From Mesostigma viride (lineage: Eukaryota > Streptophyta > Mesostigmatophyceae > Mesostigmatales > Mesostigmataceae): 64,000 bases of DNA. Of this stretch, positions 34,988 through 48,600 are shown in pieces. The stretch is taken from contig RPFO01000065.1 in the NCBI GenBank assembly GCA_009746045.1, forward strand, positions 6,205,387-6,269,386, in the 5' to 3' direction. The notes below the pieces were generated by a model. That model was not told the origin of the DNA. It saw nothing but the letters and a program-made list of their open reading frames with translations, and made no database searches. How positions within the stretch are numbered: position 1 is the first letter of the stretch; each line of letters opens with the position of its first letter. The position numbers and the translations under genes are program-made.

Positions 34988-36174
34988 GCTACAGGCACCA
35001 AGGCTAACTCCGCAAGCTCTGAAGCGGATGGTGCGTCATGCAAACTCGCAGCAGTAAGCTTGGTCACTCGCCCTCAAAATTTGCTGCCCCTGACAACTTG
35101 GCATCGGAATAGCCAGACAAGCGAGTAATTGCAGTTCGGTGCATGGCATGACAGGCCAGTACCTCCCTGGAAATCAACCGTCGGATAAGGCTCCTCGACA
35201 GAAGGGCTACGCAGCTGCTATTCAACTCTTGCGTCCTCACCCTCCGCGACAGTGCCTCCTTTCAGCATGAACTGGCACAGATGTTAACCAGAACCCTGGA
35301 GAGCATGCACACCGATTTGTCCCCAGCACTGCACACCACAAGTTGGGGTTACGACAGTGGCGAGTACATGGCGATCATAGCCTTGTTGTGCCGAGCCGAA
35401 TCACCGGTATAGTTGCCTGAGCTTCAGGCAAAGGCTGATGGCGACCTTAATTATTCAGGGTACACTTATTGGCTCCTCATTAATTTGTACGATGGCGGCA
35501 TCAATATATTTGTCTTATTAGTTGGTTATTGAGAACTGGCTCGGATGAACATAATAATAACCATATGGTCAGGATATGGTATAGATTCGACTTCCCAAGC
35601 CCAGGCCCCAGGCCTGCCCGAAAGCCTCGGTTACTGTAGAGTTTGCGGGCCAGTCTTGGGCCAGTAAACAAATATTATTGCTGACTCTGCCTGCATTGCA
35701 GTGGCTCCGTGCTTGTGCTGACTGCCATGCCAAATGGCAATACCCAAGTAAGATCTTCCGTACAGTGATTGATTGAAATCGTTTCGCCTTGGGACCTTTC
35801 GAGGCCCAGGCAGGTTCTAAGGATTGAAATCCAATAACAATTATTGTGGCGCGAATGCAGGTCGTTCGAAACGCGCGCGAATGAACCGCTGCCGGGGCAT
35901 TTTGGCCATTTCCAATGGTGACTTTTCCATGGTGAAATAATTAAGGTTACAGCCCAAGCTCGGTTGTGAACAGGAATGCCACGCATACTGATTGCGCATT
36001 CCTGGGCGCAATTTAACTTCAAGGGATAAGCACCTTGAAAAAATGAGGGCGCGCTCGACATAGGTATTTTGGTGCTTACAATCTGGCACGCGCCACGTAG
36101 CCATGCCTCCCAGGGCATCCGGAAAACGGGATGGATAGGTGTTCTCAGCCACATTGTGATTGACGCCGACCATA
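34988..36174. promoter_or_regulatory. Divergent intergenic region between the WD40 and BLD10 genes
   Basis: 1187 bp between the two presumed start codons on opposite strands. No exon is recognised and no clear TATA box is seen near either start. A shared bidirectional promoter is possible by position only. Confidence 0.4.
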
Positions 36175-37446
36175 ATGGAGATCACAAGCCAGAGATTTGT
36201 TCAGCTGCGTAGGAAACTAGGGGCTCTTAACTACAATGAGCCGCTGGACCCAACATCTGCTCCTTTGGCCGAGCGGCTTGTGGATGACTTGGTGCACACG
36301 ACGGAAAGCTATCGCGCCCTCAAGGCCAAGTTTGATAGCCAGGCAAAAGAGATTCAGGAGGAGAAAAGCAAGGTATGCGTTTGACCTGCTACGTCCGCGC
36401 ATTCCTAGCCTCGACCACTTTTTCGCGTGCTGTGCACAAGCGGCTTTCACGTTCTTGGACTCACCTATGTCCGGTTAGGATGTTTTGCAGCGTCCGTATC
36501 GCACCAGAAAGATGGCTCACGCGCAGATATCACGGCTCTGTGAACGGCACTCGTAATTGCCTAAGGGCAAGCTTGGTGTGCTGATATTTCTTGTCGCCTG
36601 TCTTTGGTACAAGCCGTTTCAAAGTCAGCAAAGGGGTGCGCGAACGTGACTGGATACCCAATCGATGCCTACAACATGAACTTCGGGGCCTAAGGGAATG
36701 GGCACGGTCTTTTTCCCCGTTTCAGCAGGGCGAAGGAGCTTGATGGGCAGGAAGGTCAACCGGGCCAACTCATGACATGGCAGCCAGTAGTGAAATGGCA
36801 AAAGTACTATGGCAGCCAGTAGTGGACTGGCAACCCGCAATGCTTGTTCTGAACCAGTTGGCATTCTGCATAATTCCTGGTACTCAGATGTTTGCTAAAT
36901 TTCAATTGGCATCCCAGCCTAGTCACGAGGCTTTTCAGACGGAAATGTGTGTGTTGTGTGTGAGTGTCTTTATATATTTCCCATGCCTGCTTCCAAAAGA
37001 GGCAGGCTGTGCTCTGAGCGTCGGGGGGCGAAAGGGAAGGCTGGTATTCGCAAGAGCAACCTGAGGGGGGTGGGTGGGGGGGGGAGAGGGGGGGGGAGGG
37101 GTTCCCTCGTTCTGGCGCTCGTCACCGTCTTGGTACCCCCTTGGGAGGGATATTAATAGATATCGGGTGCGTGACCGTCGACCCTGGCGGACATAACGAG
37201 GAGCTGTGTTTACAGTACCGGTTTGTAAGGCACCCCCGAGCGCCCCTCCCGTTTGTGTCCCCCCATTCCTTCCGTGTCTCTTCCTTGTTCTTTTTTCCTC
37301 GTTCTGTTCCTTCCTTCTCGGCCCCCAATCGTTCCGTGCCCTCATCTTCTCAACAATCTTTCCTCTCACTGCGCTGCCCCCTCGCACTGGCCCCGCTCAG
37401 CCTGCCTCCCCATGCCTTTATGTGTGTGCCTGTGTCAGTGTGTGCC

Positions 37447-37507
<61 letters not shown>

Positions 37508-39609
37508 ACGCACGCGCATATGAAAAAATTCCTTACAGAGAAAGAATTTCATTTCCACAGGAAAGACAACCGGCATCCATAATCCAGATCGCTAGAGTTA
37601 ATTGACATATGCTGGTAGTCTCGCTGATCTGCAACGTGCATGCATGTGTGACATGTGTCTGTGTGTCTGCATGCCGTTTGCTGCCGGTCGCCGCCCGTCG
37701 CAGGTGGAGGTGTACCACCGCGACAACGCTCGGCTGGTGCGCGAGAATAACCAGCTGCACCTGCAGATCATTCGAGAGGCCGAAGTTGCCGACGAGAGGG
37801 AAAGGCATGCGCTGCAGGTGAGGGGTTGGGGTCAAACAGTGGGATGGGGGGAGAGGCATGCGCTGCAGGTGAGGGCTTGGGGTCGAGGAGTCGGATGGGG
37901 GGAGAGGCATGGGCTGCAGATGAGGGGTTGGGGTCGAGGAGTCGGATGGGAGGAGGGGCACGCGCTGCAGTTGAGGGGTTGGGGTCGAGGAGTCGGATGG
38001 GGGGAGGGGCACGCGCTGCAGGTGAGGGGTTGGGGTCGAGGAGCCGGATGGGGGGAGGGGCACGCGCTGCAGGTGAGGGGTTGGGGTCGAGGAGTCGGAT
38101 GGGAGGAGGGGCACGCGCTGCAGTTGAGGGGTTGGGGTCGAGGAGTCGGATGGGGGGAGGGGCATGCGCTGCAGGTGAGGGGTTGGGGTCGAGGAGCCGG
38201 ATGGGGGGAGGGGCACGCGCTGCAGGTGAGGGGTTGGGGTCGAGGAGTCGGATGGGGGGAGAGGCACGCGCTGCAGGTGAGGGGTTGGGGTCGAGGAGTC
38301 GGATGGGGGGAGAGGCACGTGCTGCAGGCAGGCTTAAGATTCAGGGCATTTTGGATTGTGGCGTAAGGAGAGGCGAGCGCTGCAGGCGACGGGGTAAAAG
38401 TCAGGATTTTGTTGTTCGGATTATAGTTGTCGGAGAGGCACCGCGCTGCAGGCGAGTGGTCATGGTGCAGGGCTTATGTTTGGTGTGGGAACACGCGATA
38501 CCGGTGGGGTAGGATTACACGAGACAGGTTAGGGTGTAGGGTTTAACTTTTGACTTAGGGTCCACGGTGGTGTGCATGGGGGGAGGGGAACTTGCTGGGG
38601 TACCCTATGGTTGGTCGCGTGGGGATGGTGATGCACACATGTGCATGGCCATTTGGATATGGCCCACCGATCATGCCAGTCTATGTCACTCTGCTACCCC
38701 AACTACCTTGGTGCCTAGTCTCCTCTGTGAGTCAAACTACTCTACTACCTAGACTCTCTACTCTGACCCACTACCTGTTTATCTCTCAGCGTATCTTCAC
38801 TTGTCGGCGTTCAACAATGGGCATGCAACCGTTGTTGCCATTCCACACTTGGCATGTGACGCTGGTTGGCAGGGCGCGAAGCGGCTTCATGCCAACCCAC
38901 GCTACGTCATGGTCATGCACACACACGCGTGATGTACATGCTATGCCCACACCCTGGATGTTTTACTCTTGGCATGTGACGACGGTCGGCAGGGCGTGAA
39001 GAGGCTTGAGGCGGCGGCGGCGGAGCACCGTTTCTGGAAGGCGCAGAGCGTGGAGCGTTTCACGGCGCTGGAGAGGGAGTGCGAGTCGCTGCGCGCTCAG
39101 CTGGCCAAGGCGGTGGAGGTGGTGGAGCTGGGGGGCAAGCAGGCGCTGGATGAGATGCGCGACGAGCTGGGGGGAGGCCAGGGTGGCAAGGGGCAGCCAG
39201 GTATCCGTTGCGGTTCCCTGGGCATGGTTTGTTCGTGACGAGATGGAAGAGTTGCCGCGACAGCTAGGTATCAGAGCTTGAGGGATATGGAATTACTTGA
39301 GATGAAATACTGGTCGTACTGGCTGGGTGGGTGAGGGTAGGGGAGGAGGGAAGCACGGACGTGATTGCTTTCGCTTGTTGCTTTTGTCGTGGAGGAGAGG
39401 GTCGGGGAGACAGGGAGGGAATGGACGTGTGTGGGAGGGATGAGAGGTGGTTGTTGCACGAGTCCAAGTCTGCTCACTTGACTCAACCCATATGATTACC
39501 CATATGATCAGAACGTTGCCATGCCCCGGTTGCATCGCGTCACATCTACTTGTTTCCTGCCCGCACATGTGTGTGGCTTGTTTCCTTTTTTGTCCCCACT
39601 AACCGCGCA

Positions 39610-39643
<34 letters not shown>

Positions 39644-42600
39644 CGTGGGTGGGTGGGTGCATGGTCATGCCTTGCCTGTGTGTGTATTATTGCTTGCGCA
39701 CGTTTCTACTTGCGTGCCAGGCATGGGCGTGCCGGCGGCCAGCGACATATCCAGGCCATGGATCACCGCTAGCGCGCCACTGGGTGAGCACATAACATTT
39801 CTTGCATGCATGCTAGAGGGTCGCAAGGGCAACCTTTTTGTTATTTTTTTGGCAAGGGTTTGGTGTTTTGCCCGTTTCAGGCATAACTAACACACAACGA
39901 ACCATCGGATGGCCATTCACCCTCCCCAACCTCCACGCGGATGCCCTGCGCGGACTTTCTCCCCCGCACAACAGGCGCCAAGCGTGGTTTGGTCGCCAGG
40001 GTCCCCCCCGCGTCCCTGGATGAGCGCGCCTCCCGCGCGGTCCAGCTGGCGGATCAGCGGAACGCCGCACTCGAGCGCAGGCTGCTGCAGCTGCAGGCGC
40101 AATGTGACGGCTGCAAGGAGGAGCTGCTGGCCGCCAAGGTAGAGGGGGGGGGATGTTGTTGTTGTTCAATCCCAGCGACAAACCTTGGGATGGAGTGCCA
40201 TGGAGCCAACATGCTGCAATATGCTGGCGTATGCGCTGATGTATGCGCTGATGTATGTATGTAATGATGTATGCACTGATGTACGCATGAACTGATTGAT
40301 GTACACACTGATGTAAACACTGGCGTGTGTACTATGTATGCATTGACGTATGCACTGTTGTACGCGCTGATGTATTTACTTATGTATGCACTGATGTACA
40401 CACTGGCGGTGCTGCATCCTGATGCATGCATCACCATGGGTGCGATACCCTGGCAAACCCTCGTGTGCATGCAGGCCCAGATCGCGGCCAGGGACCAGGA
40501 GGTCGAGCGACTCTCCAAGATCGCGGGCGCCGGGAAGGATGCTGACAAGCTGGCGCTCGGTGCGTGACTTGGTGGATACGACGTTGTGGTTCGGTGGATA
40601 CGATGTCGCTGGTAGAACCATACCCCTGGTGGGATAAAAGTAATTTTTGCGTGTTAGTATGATTGGTTGTAACATTTTAAACACAAACGGAAATGTAAAT
40701 GTCAAAGAAATGTGAATTTGAAATTGACTGTAGTCAAGCAGAGAATACGAGTATGAATGTGAAGAAAGGCTGATCTGGCGGATAGGTTCTCTCGTTGCTT
40801 TCATTTCGCTGGTGCTGGTCATGGACCTTGGAACCTGGCCCAGGCCGGAGCGTTCATGATACGGTCGACGGTGATATGCTGGTGACATGACGTTGTGCTG
40901 TGCGGTATGCGGTATGTGTGGTGTTCCGTGCAAGGCTGGGCGCTGGCTGCACGTGGGCACTTGCGCTCCTGCATATGGCCATCTGCCCACCTTGCCCCTC
41001 CCCACATTCTGTGTGGGGCGGGGAAGCCTATGCACGATGACCCGCCCCTCAATCCTCCCAGTGGAGTCACGTACTGCGGCTTAGCCTCAATGAACAACAA
41101 GTGGGCTGGAAAGAATCAGCCCTTATAACGGAGTGCGGAAATGAGTTGTGCATTTGCCAGGGTCGGCAAGTTGTAGAATCCATAAAAGTGGCAGAATTTC
41201 ACTCCGTAAGTAGTCAAGAACTTGGGCTAGGCACATCCAAAAGGATAAAATTTGGGAACACAGTCTATTATAGTGCGATGAAACCCATTCATGCTGTTTG
41301 GGGGGTATCCCTTTTTGGAAATACCTTTGAGTACGAGGGTCGAAGTTTCTCATTTGCTGTAGACCCTTTACAAGCTTTCTCTTGGTTGCATCAACTTTTC
41401 CAGGCTGTAAAACACGAGGACAACACTTGGCATTTTGGCCTGTGGGATTTTTACTCCTACATTGAAAGGGTTGTGGTTGACAACATCACAGGAGGGTCCG
41501 GCGACAACTAGGCGCTGACTATTTCTTTTAAGTCGGTACTGTTTAAGCGGACTACACCCCTGTTTTCTGAATCAGACCTGAGCCCCAGCATTGCCATACC
41601 CCTGTTCAGAATGAATAGCCGCGCTGCTGATCGCGCTGCGGAACGCCTAGCCAACACACGTTTTCTTTCTCAAGCAGTGAAGAACGTCACGAAGATCAAC
41701 GGCAAAGATATTGACAAGTGGATCACATTCAAGCTACAGTTTACCACGCTGTGCCGTTCCCAGGGCATCGCTGATATCCTACTCGGGACAGCGGAAGACA
41801 ACCCAGAAAAACGGAACTTGGACGAGGTGCTCCTTGCACCCCTCCTCTTGTGCCTGGAAGACTGGGCAGTTTCCCTGGCCGACCCGTGCCCGGATCAGCG
41901 GGCATCGAAAGTGTTTGCACGGCTGCGTGACACAATCGAACAGCCAATGATGACGGACAGTTACAAAGCGGAGAAAAAACGCGAGATTGCAAGGATCGAG
42001 ATGAACCCAGCGACAGAGACGGGGATAAGCTACTGGACAAGGGGTGAGGTCCTCCGCCGCCGCCTTCATGACCTCGGCATCCCCCTCACGGATGAAGCCT
42101 GGCGCGATTACATGCTGGCTGGCCTGCCTACACAGTATCGACAGGCACTGGCCGCCCGCCGGCGCGATGGGATGTCCTTGGGGGAGGTGAAGCTCCTGTT
42201 TTTGGAGATCGACGACTTCCTGGTCGACCGCCGTACTGGTTCCAAGGGGCAAGGGGGTGCCACCAAGCCGCAGGAAGGCACCTCTGGTGCCCAGCCACCT
42301 GGTCAGGTCTATGCGACTGGAGCAGCCAGCAAGCCCAAGCGCTGTTCTTTCTGCAGGAAGCCCGGTCACACACCCGACGCCTGCTGGCGGAAGCACCCCG
42401 AGCTGCGACCCAAGGAGAAGCCAGCTCAGGCACACATGACACAGGAGGCCAACGAACTTCCACCCGGTTTCTGTTTTGCCACTGACGCAGGCCCATCCGG
42501 GACCCTTGAGACAGTTCTGTGAGCCGCTGACAGTGATGACATGATATACCCCTATGGCCGGGTTCAACACCTGATTATGTGAAACCAGACGCAGTGCTTT

Positions 42601-45600
42601 TGCCAGGGGGTGTTTAGGACGGACGCGTCCAATTGCTCACATATACTAGGGTAACAAGTGTTTTTGGTGACAAGCCAGGTAGTTCTCGCCCATGGCCCAA
42701 GGGTGTGTGTCAGAAGTTGTACCAGTTCTGTGCCACAGGCTCGCATGTTTGTACTATCGTTTATTCTGCCGTCGGGACATTGACGGCATTATTACGTAGG
42801 ATGTGCCGTGATTTACCTTACCGGCACAATTCTGTGTGAGCTACGCCAGTGCCTTGCTTTATTTTCAGTGTCGACTTTCCAGTACGGAAGATACTGTGGA
42901 CTTTTGCACCGTCCGCAGGTCTTACCATATATTTATGAGTTGTCTGGTATGACGCGCCGCATGGACTTTGGCATTTTTGCCAGACGGACCAGTTGTGGCG
43001 CCGCGTCACTTCCCTTGTGACAAGTGTAGACAAAAATAAGTTGAGCCTGCGCCGACCTTAGAGAAAGAAACCTAATATAAGTGGTAGAGTACCTTTTGGC
43101 TCCGGCGCCGCGCCTCTGGCGCCACGATATTCCTTTGGCATGCATGTGCATGACTTTTTGTGCATCCGACAATGTTGTATGCGCCGCCACTAATCTGACG
43201 GCTACAATGCGTTGTTGTGGTTTTGCCCCTTTGGGTGGACGTAGCACTTAGAGGAAAATGTTGCTCCTTGTTGTTTACCAAGCCAAGTGACCTAAAGGGC
43301 TGTCCCCTAGCCATGGTGGACGCCCATAATATTGATGTCTAATTAACGAATGGAACGTTAAACATTAATTCCTAACGTGAGAGACATTCATCAAGCACTA
43401 GGCTCAAGGAAAGATCAGGTTTCCTCCAATACCTGGTTATTTTGACATGGGTTATTTTGACATTCTCACGTTAGGAATTAATGTTTAACATTCCATTCGT
43501 TAATTAGACATCAATATTATGGGCGTCCACCATGGCTAGGGGACAGCCCTTTAGGTCACTTTAATAGGCTTTACAGGGTTGGAGGCTGGTGCTGATAAAG
43601 CTGGTGCAGGATTTTCAGTTCCGGACATAGACTTGACACAGTCCAAAACTTGATATCTGGAACCCCAAACCTTGCTCTTAGGATGGCAAAAGTTGCCCAA
43701 AGGTGTGATGATCACCCCTAGGTCCTTTTTTGCTTTCAAAACCGCCTTCCTAGACCCCCCCAAGGTCAAAAACGGAATTCAACTCTGTAACTCGATACCA
43801 TGTCAAAATAACCAGGTATTGGAGGAAACCTGATCTTTCCTTAAGCCTAGTGCTTTATGAATGTCTCTCACGTTAGGAATTAATGTTTAACATTCCATTC
43901 GTTAACATCAATATTATGGGCGTCCACCATGGCTAGGGGACAGCCCTTTAGGTCACTTGGCTTGGTAAACAACAAGGAGCAACATTTTCCTCTAAGTGCT
44001 ACGTCCACCCAAAGGGGCAAAACCACAACAACGCATTGTAGCCGTCAGATTAGTGGCGGCGCATACAACATTGTCGGATGCACAAAAAGTCATGCACATG
44101 CATGCCAAAGGAATATCGTGGCGCCAGAGGCGCGGCGCCGGAGCCAAAAGGTACTCTACCACTTATATTAGGTTTCTTTCTCTAAGGTCGGCGCAGGCTC
44201 AACTTATTTTTGTCTACACTTGTCACAAGGGAAGTGACGCGGCGCCACAACTGGTCCGTCTGGCAAAAATGCCAAAGTCCATGCGGCGCGTCATACCAGA
44301 CAACTCATAAATATATGGTAAGACCTGCGGACGGTGCAAAAGTCCACAGTATCTTCCGTACTGGAAAGTCGACACTGAAAATAAAGCAAGGCACTGGCGT
44401 AGCTCACACAGAATTGTGCCGGTAAGGTAAATCACGGCACATCCTACGTAATAATGCCGTCAATGTCCCGACGGCAGAATAAACGATAATACAAACATGC
44501 GAGCCTGTGGCACAGAACTGGTACAACTTCTGACAGGCTTTGGGGTGGGTTCCACATTCCCAGAGCTAGCGAGCGCATGAACATTCTGCTCGAATGTCGT
44601 GTTTGCATTTCTAGTACCCGTTTGCGAGATCTTTCGTTTGCGCCACTGCAACGGATTTGCCTAGATACTAGATTGCGATGGATTTGCCTAGATACTACAC
44701 ATAGTTGTACCTGGTCACTCATGCCGTCAGTTGGCGAATTTACTGATCCTCCACATTAATGGTTTGCACAAGGCATGCATACCGGGATCCAGATATCTGA
44801 TGCTTTATGCCGGCACCCCCTCATCATCTACATCTCGTGTGCCACGCTGGCGCTGCATGTGCCCTTATGTTGCACATCTTGCTGGCGTTATGCTGGCGCC
44901 CCATCACGCGCGCAGAGTTCCGGTGCGAGGCGGCCGAGAAGCTGGTGACGTCCCTCAACGAGCAGATCGACTACCTGACGCAGCGCATGCGCACGCTCGA
45001 GCAGGTACGTGCCACATGGGGGAGTCTGGGGTTGTACACTAGTGGTAAAAATCACTTTGCGACAAATTATTTTGCGACCTCAAGACAAGGTAAGAGTTCA
45101 GATTTGTGAGGCAAATCTATTTCAACATGGCAATTGCGACGCTGCGCTTTCAAAGTAAAATCCAATGAAATTATTACAAAATCTAGTACAAAAGTACAGT
45201 GGCATGTTTGCAAGCTATAAAAAAGCACGTTAATAGAAGTTTGCGAGGTCGATTCGCAAAGTATTTGTCGCAAAGTGATTTGGACCACTACGGTAATGAG
45301 TAGCCACAAGCCACAGTGCGTGTGGGAGCTGCCGGTATGGAACAGCTCGGACAGGTGGGTGCCACATGCGCATGCATGGGGGCGGTGGGTGGGTGGTGTG
45401 TGCCTGGGTGGTGGTGAATTACTGGTTGCCCATGCCCATGATGATGGTTTGAGTGTGCCTGCATGTAACGGTGGTGGCCAAAGCATTGTCTTTTCTTGGC
45501 CGTTGAGCTGGCTGGGTGGCTGGGCTGGTGCCGATGGTGACACACTTGTTATCGGCCACAAAGCCATGTGTTGTTGGGGCCGGGGTAAACACCATCTCCA

Positions 45601-48600
45601 CACACAAACAAATTCGTTGAGCCCATTCTGTCTGGTTGCATGGGAAGGGGGAGACAGAGAGCGAGGGCAAGCCCTCCGAACCGTGGTCATGTCCAGAGAG
45701 TGTAAAGGGATGACGTGACTCAGGTTTTGCAAGGTATGGGCGCCGATGTGCTCTGCCTGCACACCCTTGCCAGGGGTTGCGGCTGCAAGCAGATACCTGC
45801 CATACGCTCCCTTTTGGAGCGTGTCCCATGCATGCCCTCGTTGGCGATGAACGAGCGCTGTGCTTGTCGCGATTGTTGTACACAAGTCGTTGTGCGGAGA
45901 GAGATCTGTTGTGAAGAAAGTGACGGGGCGGTGGTTTCCCATGCGGTCTGTTGACCTGTTTTGCCCCCTGTTTCCCGATGCCGCCACCAGCGGACAAAAA
46001 CCCCATCCCTGGTGCGTTGCAAGGCAAACCCTGTCCCTCCCGCTTCTTGAAAGAATGGTCGGACTCCGCTTGTGCAGCCCCCATCTGACACGGTCACACC
46101 ATGGTGGTCTGCTGCCCCCCTCACTCTGCGTGCCGGCCGGCAGAGCATGGCAGACCGGCCCTTGCTCCAGGGGGCGGTGCAGCGGCTGGAGAGCGACAAG
46201 GCGTCCCTGGAGAACCAGCTGGAGGGGCTGTTGCAGGAGAACAGCGAGGTATGCGTGTGTGGTAATTTATAGATATACCCCAGCTTATGGATCCATTGGT
46301 GGACTTGTCTTGCAGGAGAACAGCGAGGTATGCGTGTGTGGTAATTTATAGATATACCCCAGCTTATGGATCCATTGGTGGACTTGTCTTGCAGGAGAAC
46401 AGCGAGGTAGGGCGCTCATGGGCAGGCATACGTGTGGGTGGCGGCTGTACGTGGGCCTTGGGTCGCAAATTGGTCATGGCATGGGCATGTTGGCTGCCAT
46501 CCGCGCCTAACCACCATCTGCAAGTAGGAACACCTTCATGAACCCTGGATTTTCGAGGGCAGGCTGTCGATGAAAGCACATTTCGGATCACCAATCTCCC
46601 AAGAAGACCAGCATTTGATTGAAAGAAAAGGTGGAGCCTTGCCACAAAAGCAGCAGTTACAGTGTCTTTTCCGTACTGCGGTGGGGAAGCAGGTGAGCAC
46701 ACGCCATCTTTTGAATGGCGTTGTCTGTGGCGTGCCCTCATGGCTGGCCCCTCTCATATCCTCTCCTATCCTTTCCTATCCTGTGACTGTTGGCTCATAT
46801 TACCCATGTCGACCGTCACAAGCTCGCTCCCTGTACGTGCCATGCCCTCGCCGATGCACCCTTACCCTTGCCCACACGTCTCACACCCTCGTGACGGCTG
46901 CCACGTGCTCGTGATGGCGACCACAAGTGATGTTGATTGTCCCCGCCCACTCGTGCCATGGCCCTGACTCTAATGCTGCCACGCCCTTGCGATGTTTGCC
47001 ATCCTCTGGTCACTGCTGCCATGCCCTTGTCCGTACGCGCCGTGCCGCGGTGACGGATGGCAGCTTCGCAAGGAGCTGGGGGGCCTCCAGCGAACAGCCG
47101 AGCACTACAAGGGCGAGCGCGACATGGCGGGCAAGGCGGCCAGGTAAAGCCGCGCAGGAAGAGATTTGAAAGAAGGCAGCCAGGTAATGCTGTCAGGAAG
47201 AGATCGAAAAAAGGCAACCTTATAGTGGTGGCCAGATACGGAGGAAAGGGGAAGGGGAAGGACATCTTTTAGGTTACCGTTACCTGCGAGGCCTGGTGTG
47301 TGTGTCTGTCAGAGTTCCATTATACGCAATACGCGGTTATACGCGCGGGGTCCGTATAATGGATAATACGGTATAATACGGTATTATCCGGAAATTATAC
47401 GCAAATACTGGATTTCATCGTTTTTGGGGTTGTTTCATGCATTTTGATATCATTTCAAGCAGTCCACATGTTTCTGACACTAAATTACACATGAAACATG
47501 GGTTGCCACTGCTCAGCAGTGCTTGGGAACACTGGACGTGTAAACCGGGGTTCACGAGGAGCTAGATTACCTATGCATTATACCCTAAAAAACAACGCCA
47601 AATGAAATGGAAAGATGAAAAAAGCAAAAGAAGTAAGATGGCTATGCTTCCATGCAAGCAGGTCCTGGGCATCTCCATGTTTCTTGTATGCATGAGGAGC
47701 ACACAAGAAGAAGGCTGACTTTGGCGAGCAAAACAAGAAATAGTGGCTAGATCTGGCCAGGAAACCACTTGTTTCGAGATGTTTCTAGCAAGAAAAAACA
47801 TCGCGTTATCAAGCTTATCATATTTACAAACAATGCCAAGCACTACGTCACTGCTTTCGATGAAGCATAAGCTAATAGCAGACAAATCTGGTCCAAAATC
47901 TGCATGTCGTAGTGGTATTCCCCAACCATCACGAGCCAATAATGCGTAGAGGCAGTAAAGCAACCAAAAGACAAGCAGAAAACCTCCATTACAGGTCTAC
48001 GATTATTTTACAATCCACCCAACAACTTGATACAGTACAATGAACACGTGAACAGGATAGCACGTACCAGATCAAAACCGCATATTACCTTTCTTGACGG
48101 AGCCAGCATGCCCACCTGATGGACGTAGCTGCGAGCCTTTCCTGGCCGTCGTCGCTTATAAATCATGTAAGGAATAACGTGAAACATCTATCCGCGTTCA
48201 AATGTAGGGGCATTTCCCGCCTATCAACAGTTAGCACATGCACGGTCGCCACCTGGTTGCTGAAACGAGGTTGCCGCATCGAGCAGAAGGTCGAGACATA
48301 TCTGCGCACATCCAAACGTTGCCTGGCCAAGGATATAAGCTTTTCAAGACCTAAGGATCATGCCTACAGATTGAAAATGTAAAGCGGCCATGCTCTCGTA
48401 CCAGTCAGTTTTCTGTATGACTTATCTTAATATTCGGTGCATGGCTGCCCGAGAGGCAAGGGCAGAGACCTAAACAGCATGGAGGGTTGCCAACTTGGGT
48501 TGCCAACTTGCCATGCTACAGTGTAGCTTGCTTGTAAGATCCTTGTGTCTCGCGGTCGCCAAATGTCAACCAGTGGATGGTTTCCGTAGTGTTTCTAAGT

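Noticed and set aside
37602-38366. 254-codon frame covering BLD10 exon 2 and the 51-bp array as one exon
   Set aside because: The CEP135 match ends at the first donor and resumes in exon 3 in phase; the array is more likely intronic, though in-frame inclusion remains possible.
47571-47963. 130-codon minus frame inside the hAT-like element as a transposase
   Set aside because: No hAT dimerisation or BED-finger motif; too short.
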